NCBI RefSeq assembly: GCF_001586785.1
Contig: NZ_LUFH02000015.1
Span: forward strand, 1 to 64,000
Origin: Sphaerospermopsis aphanizomenoides BCCUSP55
GTDB taxonomy: Bacteria > Cyanobacteriota > Cyanobacteriia > Cyanobacteriales > Nostocaceae
Length of the DNA stretch: 64,000 nt
Reading direction: 5' to 3'
Positions within the stretch are counted from its first letter, which is position 1, and each line of letters starts with the position of its first letter. A model generated the notes under the pieces. It worked only from the letters and a program-made list of their open reading frames with translations. It did no database searches and was not told where the DNA came from. The translations under genes were made by a program, and so were the position numbers. Positions 1 to 6,440 of this stretch are shown here, one piece after another.

Positions 1-61
1 AAAGTCGCACGCCCAGATTTAACTGAGAGGTGCGGAGGATAATACCTCCCATCGACTCAAC
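1..61 (+). mobile_element. Group II intron 3' end (partial domain V and domain VI)
   Basis: The window opens with AAAGTCGCACG, which matches the loop and 3' strand of group II intron domain V. A domain VI-like hairpin follows: GAG pairs with CTC and GGAGG pairs with CCTCC across ATAATA. An unpaired A at position 55 lies 7 nt before a plausible intron end AAC (position 61), as expected for the branch-point adenosine. The 5' half of domain V and any intron-encoded reverse transcriptase would lie before the window, so this is recognition from memory of the conserved core and needs the upstream sequence. Confidence 0.5.
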
Positions 62-152
62 CAATACATCTTTCCTTAAATATTGTAAAATTCACGTAAT
101 AAGCTAGGGGTGTTAGTTTACAAAACGCCTCAGCTGCAAAGGAGACACAAAA

Positions 153-506
153 GTGGAAGAAAATAACCAAGGTAATACAGAACAAGGTTCTCAGGGAACA
201 ATTGTAGTTGCTGGAGAGCGCCCTATTGGTAGCAGCGACTTACAAGTTGCAGAAACAGTATCAATTGCTGGCTTACGTCCTATCACAACAAGTAGTTTAC
301 AAGTAGTTGAGACTTACAATGTAATGGGTATTCGTCCCATTAGTGCTAACACTTTCCAAGTTGTGAGCAGTATTAACTTATCTGGTATTCGTCCCATCAG
401 TTCTAGTGCATTGGTAGTTTCAGAAAACTATTCCATATTTGGCAATCGTCCAGTAGCATCAAATACTATTGATGATTCTGATAGCCTGATGGGTTTTCTC
501 GATTAA
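153..506 (+). CDS. Small protein of five 19-residue G-x-R-P-I repeats
   Basis: This is a 117-residue protein of unknown function. After a polar N-terminus (about residues 1-17) the chain repeats with an exact 19-residue period, each unit beginning G-x-R-P-I/V and continuing with small and hydroxyl residues, then L-Q-V-V-E and a short hydrophobic stretch. There are four full units and a fifth partial one ending near residue 100. The alternating pattern suggests beta-strand repeats. There is no signal peptide or membrane segment, and the tail is acidic and ends M-G-F-L-D. The start is GTG, chosen because AAAGGAG (138-144) lies 8 nt upstream. A rho-independent terminator follows. I believe similar repeat proteins occur in other Nostocales, but no function is known to me. 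Confidence 0.85.
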   Translation: MEENNQGNTEQGSQGTIVVAGERPIGSSDLQVAETVSIAGLRPITTSSLQVVETYNVMGIRPISANTFQVVSSINLSGIRPISSSALVVSENYSIFGNRPVASNTIDDSDSLMGFLD

Positions 507-534
507 TCTCAAAACTTACCCCCATATCCTAATT

Positions 535-566
535 AACCCGGTTTGATCAATAAACTGGGTTTTTTA
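535..566 (+). terminator. Rho-independent terminator after the repeat-protein gene
   Basis: AACCCGGTTT (535-544) pairs with AAACTGGGT (552-560) with one G-U pair, and a run of T follows (559-565). It lies about 30 bp after the stop codon of the G-x-R-P-I gene and is correctly oriented for it. Confidence 0.85.
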
Positions 567-859
567 TTATAAGAAAATCGAGTGAGCCACAACCACCGAG
601 ATAAAGTATCGGAGCAAGGCATTGATACTTTATCGTGCTAAGAAACAGTGGATGTAGGCGAACGGATTGCTCCTTTAGGGGCAGTCATGATATATTTGTT
701 TTCAACAGGAACGGTAATTAACCTGTATAAAAACCTAACTGCCTAACGGCAATCTGTACCTTGACAACTAAATCTATGGGGTTCTACTTCGTAGTTCTAG
801 TATCACCTGGAAGTAGGTAAAAGATTTACAGGTACTAGACGACACAGAATTTAACTCAA
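567..859. other. Gene-free stretch, probable body of a non-autonomous IS element
   Basis: No convincing coding sequence is seen here. A perfect 11-bp inverted repeat, GATAAAGTATC (600-610) and GATACTTTATC (624-634), forms a hairpin with a 13-nt loop. The stretch leads directly into the IS200/IS605-type right end at 860-1010 and may be the left part of the same element. Its exact left boundary could not be fixed. Confidence 0.4.
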
Positions 860-1010
860 ACAAAATTTGCAGTGATGCAACTACCTCGCCCGCTGGGGGA
901 AAGTAACGCTTAGGGAGAGAACCACCTCTGGGTTAGACACCGCAAGGGATCTAAACTAAGTAGACTCGTTGAACTAAGAATCTGCGCTCCTTTAGGACGC
1001 AGAGTGTCAA
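860..1010 (+). ncRNA. IS200/IS605-type right end with omega-RNA-like sequence, no tnpB
   Basis: This segment resembles the DNA downstream of tnpB in cyanobacterial IS200/IS605 elements: a GC-rich folded stretch, then GTTGAACTAAGAATC, a terminal hairpin and GTGTCAA. The hairpin (981-1003) pairs TCTGCG with CGCAGA and TCC with GGA around a TTTA loop, with one bulged C at 987. Bulged subterminal hairpins and a TCAA right cleavage site are known for the family. In complete elements this region encodes the guide RNA (omega-RNA/reRNA) used by TnpB. No TnpB or TnpA reading frame is present nearby, so it is a decayed or non-autonomous copy. An IscB-type relative is less likely but not excluded. Confidence 0.55.
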
Positions 1011-1064
1011 TCTAGGAATAGGAATATAAATTTAAAGTCATACCAATTTTAAAAATGATTGTTA

Positions 1065-1177
1065 CAGATGTAGGTTGGGTTGAGGTACGTTAGCGTAGCG
1101 TGCCGTAGGCATAAACCAAAGTTTCAAAACTTTGTGGAAGTTGGGTTTCACTTTGTTCAACCCAACCTACTCATCTG
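1065..1177. repeat. MITE-like inverted repeat element
   Basis: The ends are inverted copies: CAGATG followed by TAGGTTGGGTTGA (1065-1083) against TCAACCCAACCTA then CTCATCTG (1157-1177), differing by a 2-bp insertion. The interior holds the cyanobacterial palindromic motif TAGCGTAGCGTGCCGTAGGC. It has no coding capacity. Confidence 0.7.
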
Positions 1178-1183
1178 TCGCAT

Positions 1184-1221
1184 TTTAAACTCTATTTAAA
1201 CTCTATTTAAACTCTATTTAA
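1184..1221. repeat. 11-bp tandem repeat TTTAAACTCTA
   Basis: Three exact copies of TTTAAACTCTA lie end to end (1184-1216) with the start of a fourth. They sit between the MITE-like element and the csbD-like gene. No function is evident. Confidence 0.8.
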
Positions 1222-1332
1222 TTACTCCTTTTTACATAGATAACTATTATATCTTGTATACCTTGTGGTGGAAGTTTTAAGGTAATATTCAAGCTAATTT
1301 GGTATGGTAATTAGCAAATATAGGTAAAAAAA

Positions 1333-1515
1333 ATGAGCTTAGAAAAACGGGCAAAAGCCACAGGTAAAAATATTGAAGGTAAAGCACAAGAAGCATTAGG
1401 AAATATTACTGGTGATCCAGAAGATAAAGCTGAAGGTAAAGCCAAGCAAGCCGAAAGCGAAGTACGTCATGGTGTTGAAGACGTAAAAGATAATGTCAAA
1501 CAAAAACTTGATTAA
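1333..1515 (+). CDS. CsbD family stress-response protein
   Basis: This is a 60-residue, very hydrophilic, Lys/Glu-rich helical protein with no membrane segment. The CsbD-like pattern is clear: the N-terminal K-A-T-G-K-N-I-E-G-K-A-Q-E-A-L-G is followed by G-D-P-E-D-K-A-E-G-K-A-K-Q, the family's duplicated G-K-x-x-E motif. CsbD proteins are small general-stress proteins of unclear biochemical role. The start is the first ATG, preceded by a purine-rich GGTAAAAAAA. It is followed 70 bp later by a lipoprotein gene in the same direction, and the two may be co-expressed. Confidence 0.85.
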   Translation: MSLEKRAKATGKNIEGKAQEALGNITGDPEDKAEGKAKQAESEVRHGVEDVKDNVKQKLD

Positions 1516-1585
1516 ATAAGAGTTCGTAGTTGTATTAAAAACAAAATGCAACTACGAATAAATATGTTTTCTGAGGAGGTAAATT

Positions 1586-2026
1586 ATGATTTTGTTACAG
1601 CAGAGTCGCAAAATATTGACGGCTTTAGTTTTGATTTTAATCCTCACTTTAACTACAGCTTGCGGTGGTGGAAGAGTTGCAGAATCAAACCGTACTATTA
1701 CCCCATCAGCAGTGGGTAGAGATGTTACTTATGCTGAATTAGAGCGTGGTAATACTCCAGGGGGACAAAATTTCGGTAACTGGGTTGTGCAAACTTCTAA
1801 AGGATTAGTTACTGATGCTTATGTGCGAGATAATAACAAGCTAGGTGTGGTTATTTCTCCGCAAGTTAGTCCGAATGACGTGCGACCTTTAGCAAATTCT
1901 TTGGTGCAAGGTTTTAGAAAGAATTTTCCTAATCAAGATTTGAAGGTTTTGATATATGCACCTGATAAAAAATTAATTTTGACTGCTGATTATATTGCTC
2001 AAACTAATCAAATTAGGTATAGCTAA
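1586..2026 (+). CDS. Hypothetical lipoprotein
   Basis: The 146-residue product starts with a classic lipoprotein signal: a charged tip, a hydrophobic stretch rich in L and I, then the lipobox L-T-T-A-C with the lipidated Cys at about residue 26. The mature part has no domain I can name. Its C-terminal half (from about residue 95) looks like a compact alpha/beta unit with N-D-V-R-P-L-A and F-P-N-Q-D-L-K-V-L-I-Y. The ATG is strongly supported by GAGGAGGT just upstream. A second gene follows after 55 bp. It is probably anchored in the plasma or outer membrane facing the periplasm. Confidence 0.75.
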   Translation: MILLQQSRKILTALVLILILTLTTACGGGRVAESNRTITPSAVGRDVTYAELERGNTPGGQNFGNWVVQTSKGLVTDAYVRDNNKLGVVISPQVSPNDVRPLANSLVQGFRKNFPNQDLKVLIYAPDKKLILTADYIAQTNQIRYS

Positions 2027-2081
2027 CCATAAAGATTTTCATTGTGTAAATAGTGTAAATATAAAACAGGAGATAAGTCAC

Positions 2082-2603
2082 GTGAGAAGTAGTGAAGAAT
2101 ATAAACGCGACATAATGAAAGATTTGGCTCAGGGAAACGTAGAATCTTTGGATAATATGCCGACAGATACAACAAATGAATATGAAACATTTGATGATTT
2201 CGCTCAACGGACAACAACAGACCAACGTCGGCAATTATTTAGTCAATCTTTGCATCCAGAACGCATTCCTCCTAGTCAAATGGAGCCAGAATTACAAAAG
2301 GCAATTGCTCAAATTAAACCCAATGAACGGGATGATGTAGCAAAGGCATTTTTCAAACAGTTAAAAGAACGAGGACTGGACGAAAAAAGGTTAGAACAAC
2401 AGTTAAATCTTTCTACTCACAACCCTAACCGCATGACTGCTGATGATGTGAGTAATCTGGCATCTTTCACCTATCATAATCATCCTGATGTTTTTCGTGA
2501 GGTGTTAGCGGAACAACCAGGAATTATCAAGTTTCTCAGTAATCCTATTGTGGCAGGAATTATTGGGATTGCGGCGGCTAAATGGTTGGGTAGTCGGAAG
2601 TGA
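2082..2603 (+). CDS. Hypothetical protein with C-terminal hydrophobic segment
   Basis: I chose the GTG at 2082 because AGGAGA lies 8 nt before it. An in-frame start at 1995 would run inside the preceding lipoprotein gene, and ATG 2115 is the other alternative. The 173-residue product is mostly polar and helical and ends with a Gly/Ala/Ile-rich hydrophobic stretch before S-R-K, which could be a single membrane anchor. It contains repeated Q-R-R-Q-L-F and acidic/basic helical segments but no catalytic motif that I recognise. The gene follows the lipoprotein gene closely in the same direction. Its function is unknown. Confidence 0.65.
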   Translation: MRSSEEYKRDIMKDLAQGNVESLDNMPTDTTNEYETFDDFAQRTTTDQRRQLFSQSLHPERIPPSQMEPELQKAIAQIKPNERDDVAKAFFKQLKERGLDEKRLEQQLNLSTHNPNRMTADDVSNLASFTYHNHPDVFREVLAEQPGIIKFLSNPIVAGIIGIAAAKWLGSRK

Positions 2604-2663
2604 TCATCTGTAATTTTGTAGGGTGGGTAATGCTCACTCTACACCCTGATCATCAGTTCAGAC

Positions 2664-3119
2664 TTAGGGTATAAAATCTGCATCAAGAACTTCTGTTACG
2701 GAAAAAGGCGGCTCTTCGGGGAATAGATTTGAGGAAAGCTGATATTTATTAATTGTGTCTTTTCTAGCATCTTGATAACAGTCTAGAAAAACATCATTTA
2801 AAATAGCTTTTAAACTAGGACTATCTGCCAGAGTATATGCTATTTGTCGTCTTTGTTCAACAACTGTATTACGCCAACCCCTAGCGTTATAATCTTTTTC
2901 TTCTGTCCAATATTGTAGTTTTAATAAATGTTCAATTAGGACAACTAGGCGAGTTTTTAGTTCTTTCTTTTCCCTCCGTCCCATACTATCAATTTCTTCA
3001 ATCAAGTTCTCAATATCTAGTTGTTCTAAATCTCTTTCTTTCAACTGTTGAACTGTGGTTTGTATCCATAGGTAAAAATCTTGATCATATAATTTTTTGT
3101 TGTTATCAACTGTCAGCAT
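2664..3119 (-). CDS. DUF29 family protein
   Basis: This 151-residue protein has the DUF29 signature: an N-terminal L-Y-x-x-D-F-Y-x-W followed by L-D-I-E-N-L-I-E-E-I-D-S-M-G-R-R-E-K, then L-L-K-L-Q-Y-W and a Trp-rich central helix. DUF29 proteins are common and multi-copy in cyanobacteria. Their function is unknown, and they often sit among toxin-antitoxin and accessory genes, as here. It has no signal peptide or membrane span. The length is normal for the family. Confidence 0.9.
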   Translation of the reverse strand: MLTVDNNKKLYDQDFYLWIQTTVQQLKERDLEQLDIENLIEEIDSMGRREKKELKTRLVVLIEHLLKLQYWTEEKDYNARGWRNTVVEQRRQIAYTLADSPSLKAILNDVFLDCYQDARKDTINKYQLSSNLFPEEPPFSVTEVLDADFIP

Positions 3120-3252
3120 AAATTTTTCTCCTGACTCAAGTTATGGTTAACAATATTGTACGAGGAATAAAAAGGACAAACTGATTAGTTAGCGATGCTC
3201 TATCGAATCTCAAGTCATAAATTTTGAGAAATACTCTCAGAAAGGATTATTC

Positions 3253-3546
3253 CTATTTTCTATCTATCCAATAGTTTGGCTTGCGTTGAAGGTGCATTAC
3301 AGCTAAGATTTGAATTTTATCACCATAAACTCTGTAAACTATGCCATAGGGAAATCCATCAATATGGCAACGTCTAGTATTTTGAATCATTAGTGTCCAA
3401 GCATTTGGGAAATTAACTATGCGGTTAAGTGTTTTTTCAACCGCATTAAGAAAAGTATTGCCAAGTTTAGAACTAATGTTATCGTAATATAAAGTCGCTT
3501 CTTCAAGTTCTATTTGTGCATAAGGATCAAATTCAATCAACATCAC
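3253..3546 (-). CDS. RelE/ParE family toxin
   Basis: The product (96-97 residues) has the RelE/ParE fold pattern: an N-terminal strand, two amphipathic helices with A-x-x-E-L-x-E-A-T-L-Y-Y-D-N, then R-R-C-H-I-D-G-F-P-Y-G-I-V-Y-R-V and a final strand with I-L-A-V-M-H-L-Q-R-K-P. ParE members poison gyrase and RelE members cleave ribosomal mRNA; the sequence does not decide which, though the G-F-P-Y-x-I-x-Y-R pattern is ParE-like. The first codon is GTG (3546) or ATG (3543). It overlaps the stop of the upstream antitoxin gene, a typical coupled toxin-antitoxin arrangement. Confidence 0.88.
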   Translation of the reverse strand: MMLIEFDPYAQIELEEATLYYDNISSKLGNTFLNAVEKTLNRIVNFPNAWTLMIQNTRRCHIDGFPYGIVYRVYGDKIQILAVMHLQRKPNYWIDRK

Positions 3547-3767
3547 CGATTCCTTAATCTTTGTAATACTTCATCGGCTGGTATTAACGTAACTTGACCT
3601 TCATCTATTGCCTGAATGCGATTTGCAATTTCTGTTTCCCAAGCGGCCTCGACTTCAGGATTAATTTCATCAAGACTTTTGAGAAGATGTTCAGCAAGCA
3701 TCGCTCTGTATAGAGGAGGTAAGGTTAATACTGCTCCAAAAATTTCGTCGTAAGTAACGTCAGCCAT
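3543..3767 (-). CDS. Addiction-module antitoxin (partner of the ParE/RelE toxin)
   Basis: This is a 74-residue protein of the putative addiction-module component type. An N-terminal helical part with L-P-P-L-Y-R-A-M-L-A-E-H-L-L-K-S-L-D is followed by E-V-E-A-A-W-E-T-E-I-A-N-R-I and a short tail with I-P-A-D-E-V-L-Q-R-L. I used the ATG at 3767 because AGGAG stands before it at 3776-3780. A longer in-frame start (3809) lacks such a site. The stop overlaps the toxin start, so the two are translationally coupled. As in other modules it should neutralise the toxin and autoregulate the pair. Confidence 0.85.
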   Translation of the reverse strand: MADVTYDEIFGAVLTLPPLYRAMLAEHLLKSLDEINPEVEAAWETEIANRIQAIDEGQVTLIPADEVLQRLRNR

Positions 3768-3944
3768 ACAGAAAACTCCTGACAGAGTGCGGTAATGACA
3801 TCTTAGCATAAATGCGCTTAACCCACCCTACAGGCTAGGGGCGAAAATTAAGCGCGTGCAAATATAACCCTGTTAGAAACTCAGGTAAATAGTAAGTCTC
3901 CTATTATGGGATAGTTGCAAAAATCAAATCTTAGATGCTATGGT

Positions 3945-4229
3945 TCAGATGTCTAAGGTTAGCTGTTTTGGTAGCTGTTGTAAAATTAAATCAACAAAAT
4001 CTTTATTCCATTTGATGACTCCATTGCGAAAATCTCCAAATGGCTTTGCTTTTTTAGTAGGTTGCCATTGCCAGTCCTCCTTAATTTTTTCGATGTATCC
4101 TAGATTTGCTACCATCGTGTAAAAACTTTCTAGACTCCATTCTCCTCCAGTTTCTCGACAAAGTATTTTACGTAGTACATCTTCATCAAGATATTGCGGT
4201 TGCTGAGAGTCGGTATTTTGTGGCATCAT
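3945..4229 (-). CDS. Hypothetical protein, 94 residues
   Basis: I do not recognise this protein. It is short and soluble-looking, with a polar N-terminus, an acidic helix (Y-L-D-E-D-V-L-R-K-I-L) and an aromatic middle containing E-W-S-L-E-S-F-Y and D-W-Q-W. A basic segment (P-T-K-K-A-K-P-F) and an amphipathic C-terminal helix follow. There is no signal peptide or membrane segment. AGGAGT precedes the paired ATG codons on the coding strand. It may be a small accessory gene like its neighbours. Confidence 0.55.
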   Translation of the reverse strand: MMPQNTDSQQPQYLDEDVLRKILCRETGGEWSLESFYTMVANLGYIEKIKEDWQWQPTKKAKPFGDFRNGVIKWNKDFVDLILQQLPKQLTLDI

Positions 4230-4601
4230 AAATTGACTCCTATTTTTTCTAAGGAATTGGAGTTAAGTGATTTTGACGTATCTGGCAAAAGATACGATAA
4301 AGAACCGTCAGCACTGCTACCTGGTGTACCAGTCCAGGTAGTCTGACTTTTAATTCAAAAATGTTAAGAAAGCTTTAACACCAGTGCCATAAGTAATCTA
4401 CCACAGCTAGTCTCTGGCTGTCAAGAAAAAGCACTATTTCTTATTTTATATATCCTATTAGACAATATACACTATCTATTCCATATTGTCAACTGGTTTG
4501 TGGTGTTAAATATATTTATAATTTCAAGCCGCGCTATCTACTATATCATACCTGTTTCTAAAATTCTGAAATTCTGGTTTCTATGGTTCATCAAATAAAC
4601 A
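4230..4601. other. Gene-free stretch
   Basis: It is AT-rich. I see only a possible short hairpin, ACCTGGTGTACCAGTCCAGGT (4319-4339), and no start with a ribosome-binding site leading into a believable reading frame. It contains the upstream region of the 94-residue gene. Confidence 0.5.
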
Positions 4602-4656
4602 CCCGACTTCTATGATCAATTGATAATTTATTGACAAGATCAAAAAAGAAGTCGGG
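4602..4656. repeat. Inverted-repeat element, copy 1 (CCCGACTTCT/AGAAGTCGGG)
   Basis: CCCGACTTCT (4602-4611) and AGAAGTCGGG (4647-4656) are perfect 10-bp inverted repeats around an AT-rich loop. A near-identical element lies at 5441-5503 and a decayed one at 5555-5580. This is a dispersed hairpin repeat rather than a terminator, because no T-run follows. Confidence 0.8.
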
Positions 4657-4696
4657 ATCTGATGTTGATTGTTTTGGTTGTGGGATTTGCGATCGC

Positions 4697-4807
4697 CTAC
4701 ACCACCATCCAACCTTCACCCTGACCACCTGATTGCTTGATCAAGTAATCTAAAATTCTATCACTGCGTACCAAAGCAGCAGTATCAATCATCAAGTGTA
4801 AATATCT
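4697..4807 (-). pseudogene. 3' remnant of an unrecognised gene
   Basis: On the minus strand a short open frame reads R-Y-L-H-L-M-I-D-T-A-A-L-V-R-S and ends G-E-G-W-M-V-V before TAG (4697-4699). An in-frame stop sits just upstream of the Arg. The 36-residue stretch has good codon character and looks like the C-terminus of a helical protein whose front part is missing. It could instead be a tiny gene starting at ATG 4792, but no ribosome-binding site is seen. I do not recognise the parent protein. Confidence 0.35.
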
Positions 4808-4814
4808 CTATATA

Positions 4815-5390
4815 TCAGCTAGGAAACACCTTTGATAAATCTAAAACTAAATCAGGGAAATGTGGCAATTTAACAGACTCATGAGGTAACAAAATTAACT
4901 TACGACGATAATCAAAATTGCCTTGAGAATCTTGATAAGGTTCACTGTAGCAATCTAAACGATGATTGATTAAATTAAAAATCCAATAATCAGAAATAGC
5001 TGCTTCTGCATATAAAGGTAATTTCACTTCTTGGTCATATTTCAAAGTAGAGTTAGAAATTTCAATTAACAGTAAAATATCAGATGGTGTGGGATGATCT
5101 ATAAAATAGTCATCAGCACGATTGCGGAGAATTGCTAAATCCGGTTCTGGTTCACTGTTTGGAGGTATAGATATAGGATCTTGATTTTGTAAAGTTGCGC
5201 GATTACCTAGTAATTGTGTTAACTCTCTGATTAATCGTCTATTGAAGGTTGAATGCGATTTACCTTTTGCAGCCATTTGAATTATTTCACCTTTGATTAA
5301 TTCAACTCGCTCATCTTCTCTAAAGAAGCCGAGTTCCGCTAGACGGTGATATTCAGCGATGGTGAAGCGTTTAGCAGTAACTACAGTCAT
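4815..5390 (-). CDS. Uma2 family endonuclease-like protein
   Basis: The 191-residue protein is a standard-length Uma2 (DUF820) member with a PD-(D/E)xK nuclease-like fold. Visible landmarks are the N-terminal F-T-I-A-E-Y-H-R-L, then R-V-E-L-I-K-G-E-I-I-Q-M-A, H-S-x-x-N-R-R-L, E-P-D-L-A-I-L and I-L-L-L-I-E-I-S-N-S-T-L-K-Y-D. The last matches the E-I-x-S-x-S-T-x-x-x-D/K core that carries the acidic and lysine residues. Uma2 proteins are very numerous in cyanobacteria, and their role is uncertain. The gene lies between two copies of the CCCGACTTCT inverted-repeat element. Confidence 0.9.
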   Translation of the reverse strand: MTVVTAKRFTIAEYHRLAELGFFREDERVELIKGEIIQMAAKGKSHSTFNRRLIRELTQLLGNRATLQNQDPISIPPNSEPEPDLAILRNRADDYFIDHPTPSDILLLIEISNSTLKYDQEVKLPLYAEAAISDYWIFNLINHRLDCYSEPYQDSQGNFDYRRKLILLPHESVKLPHFPDLVLDLSKVFPS

Positions 5391-5440
5391 AAAAGTTACA
5401 GAATTACAGAGCTATTTATATATTAACTCTGCAATACCCA

Positions 5441-5503
5441 GATCCCCGACTTCTGACATCAATTTATAATTTCTTGACAAGTTTAAAAAAGAAGTCGGGG
5501 ATC
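5441..5503. repeat. Inverted-repeat element, copy 2 (GATCCCCGACTTCT)
   Basis: GATCCCCGACTTCT (5441-5454) and its complement AGAAGTCGGGGATC (5490-5503) form a 14-bp perfect stem. The interior TAATTT..TTGACAAG is close to copy 1 at 4602-4656. It sits just upstream of the Uma2 gene. A run of TCAATTATCAATTG motifs and a decayed third copy follow up to 5580. Confidence 0.8.
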
Positions 5504-5611
5504 TAATATTCAATTATCAATTGTCAATTGTCAATTATCAATTGATAAAATAAACCCCCGACTTCCTAAAGAAATCGAGGATTTAAGTATTATTTAGTTG
5601 GCAGTATTCAA

Positions 5612-6319
5612 TTAAACAGCCGCTAATTCCTTGGTAGGACGCTTGCTGTTACGAATATTATTGATTGCTTCCGCATAATCAGGAGCATTAAAGACAGCAG
5701 AACCAGCTACAATAGCATTAGCGCCGGCTTCCAAAACTTGCCAGGTGTTATTGGCTTTCAATCCACCATCAACTTCAATCCAAGGATCTAAACCGCGTTC
5801 ATCGCACATTTGACGCAACTTGCGAATTTTAGGAACTACACCAGGAATAAAGCTTTGTCCACCGAAACCGGGGTTAACGCTCATAATTAGCACTAAATCA
5901 CACAGATCCAGTACATATTCAATTAATTCTAAAGGTGTACCGGGGTTGAGTACAACACCAGCTTGTTTACCGAGTTCTTTGATTTGTCCCAAAGTGCGGT
6001 GGAGGTGAGGTGAAGCGTTATGTTCAGCGTGTACAGAAATGATATCCGCACCAGCCTTAGCAAACCCTTCTACATATTTCTCAGGTTCCACAATCATTAA
6101 GTGGACATCCAGAGGCTTGGTTGTAACTGGACGAATCGCCTCCACAACCAGAGGACCTATTGTAATATTAGGTACAAAACGTCCGTCCATTACATCAACG
6201 TGAATCCAATCTGCTCCCGCTTTATCTACTGCACGAATGTCGTCACCCAGACGACTAAAATCCGCTGATAGGATAGATGGAGAGATAACTATGGGCTTTT
6301 TAGATGGGTTTTGGGTCAT
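5612..6319 (-). CDS. rpe: Ribulose-phosphate 3-epimerase
   Basis: Rpe interconverts ribulose-5-phosphate and xylulose-5-phosphate in the Calvin cycle and pentose-phosphate pathway, in the cytoplasm. The 235-residue TIM barrel shows all family landmarks: S-P-S-I-L-S-A-D-F near the N-terminus, the metal-binding [18 protein letters not shown], the [10 protein letters not shown] loop, W-I-E-V-D-G-G-L and the phosphate-binding [13 protein letters not shown] used the ATG at 6319, which gives the usual length. An in-frame start 22 codons earlier gives an atypical extension. The gene is divergent from the subtilase-like gene at 6441. Confidence 0.97.
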   Translation of the reverse strand: MTQNPSKKPIVISPSILSADFSRLGDDIRAVDKAGADWIHVDVMDGRFVPNITIGPLVVEAIRPVTTKPLDVHLMIVEPEKYVEGFAKAGADIISVHAEHNASPHLHRTLGQIKELGKQAGVVLNPGTPLELIEYVLDLCDLVLIMSVNPGFGGQSFIPGVVPKIRKLRQMCDERGLDPWIEVDGGLKANNTWQVLEAGANAIVAGSAVFNAPDYAEAINNIRNSKRPTKELAAV

Positions 6320-6440
6320 GGCTAGTGGGTTCTTAAGCGTCCTCGTCTGTAAGCATTGTAACAAAATATGGAGAAATCTATTCAAATTTTAAATGTCAAA
6401 TTTCAAAATTTTCTATAAAGCTTTTGCCTGAAAATTGACT

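Noticed and set aside
1995-2081. Longer N-terminus for the 173-residue gene
   Set aside because: It would overlap the lipoprotein gene and has no ribosome-binding site, whereas GTG 2082 has AGGAGA.
5820-6008. Frames on the opposite strand of rpe and other core genes
   Set aside because: They are antisense shadows of well-supported coding regions, without start signals or recognisable products.
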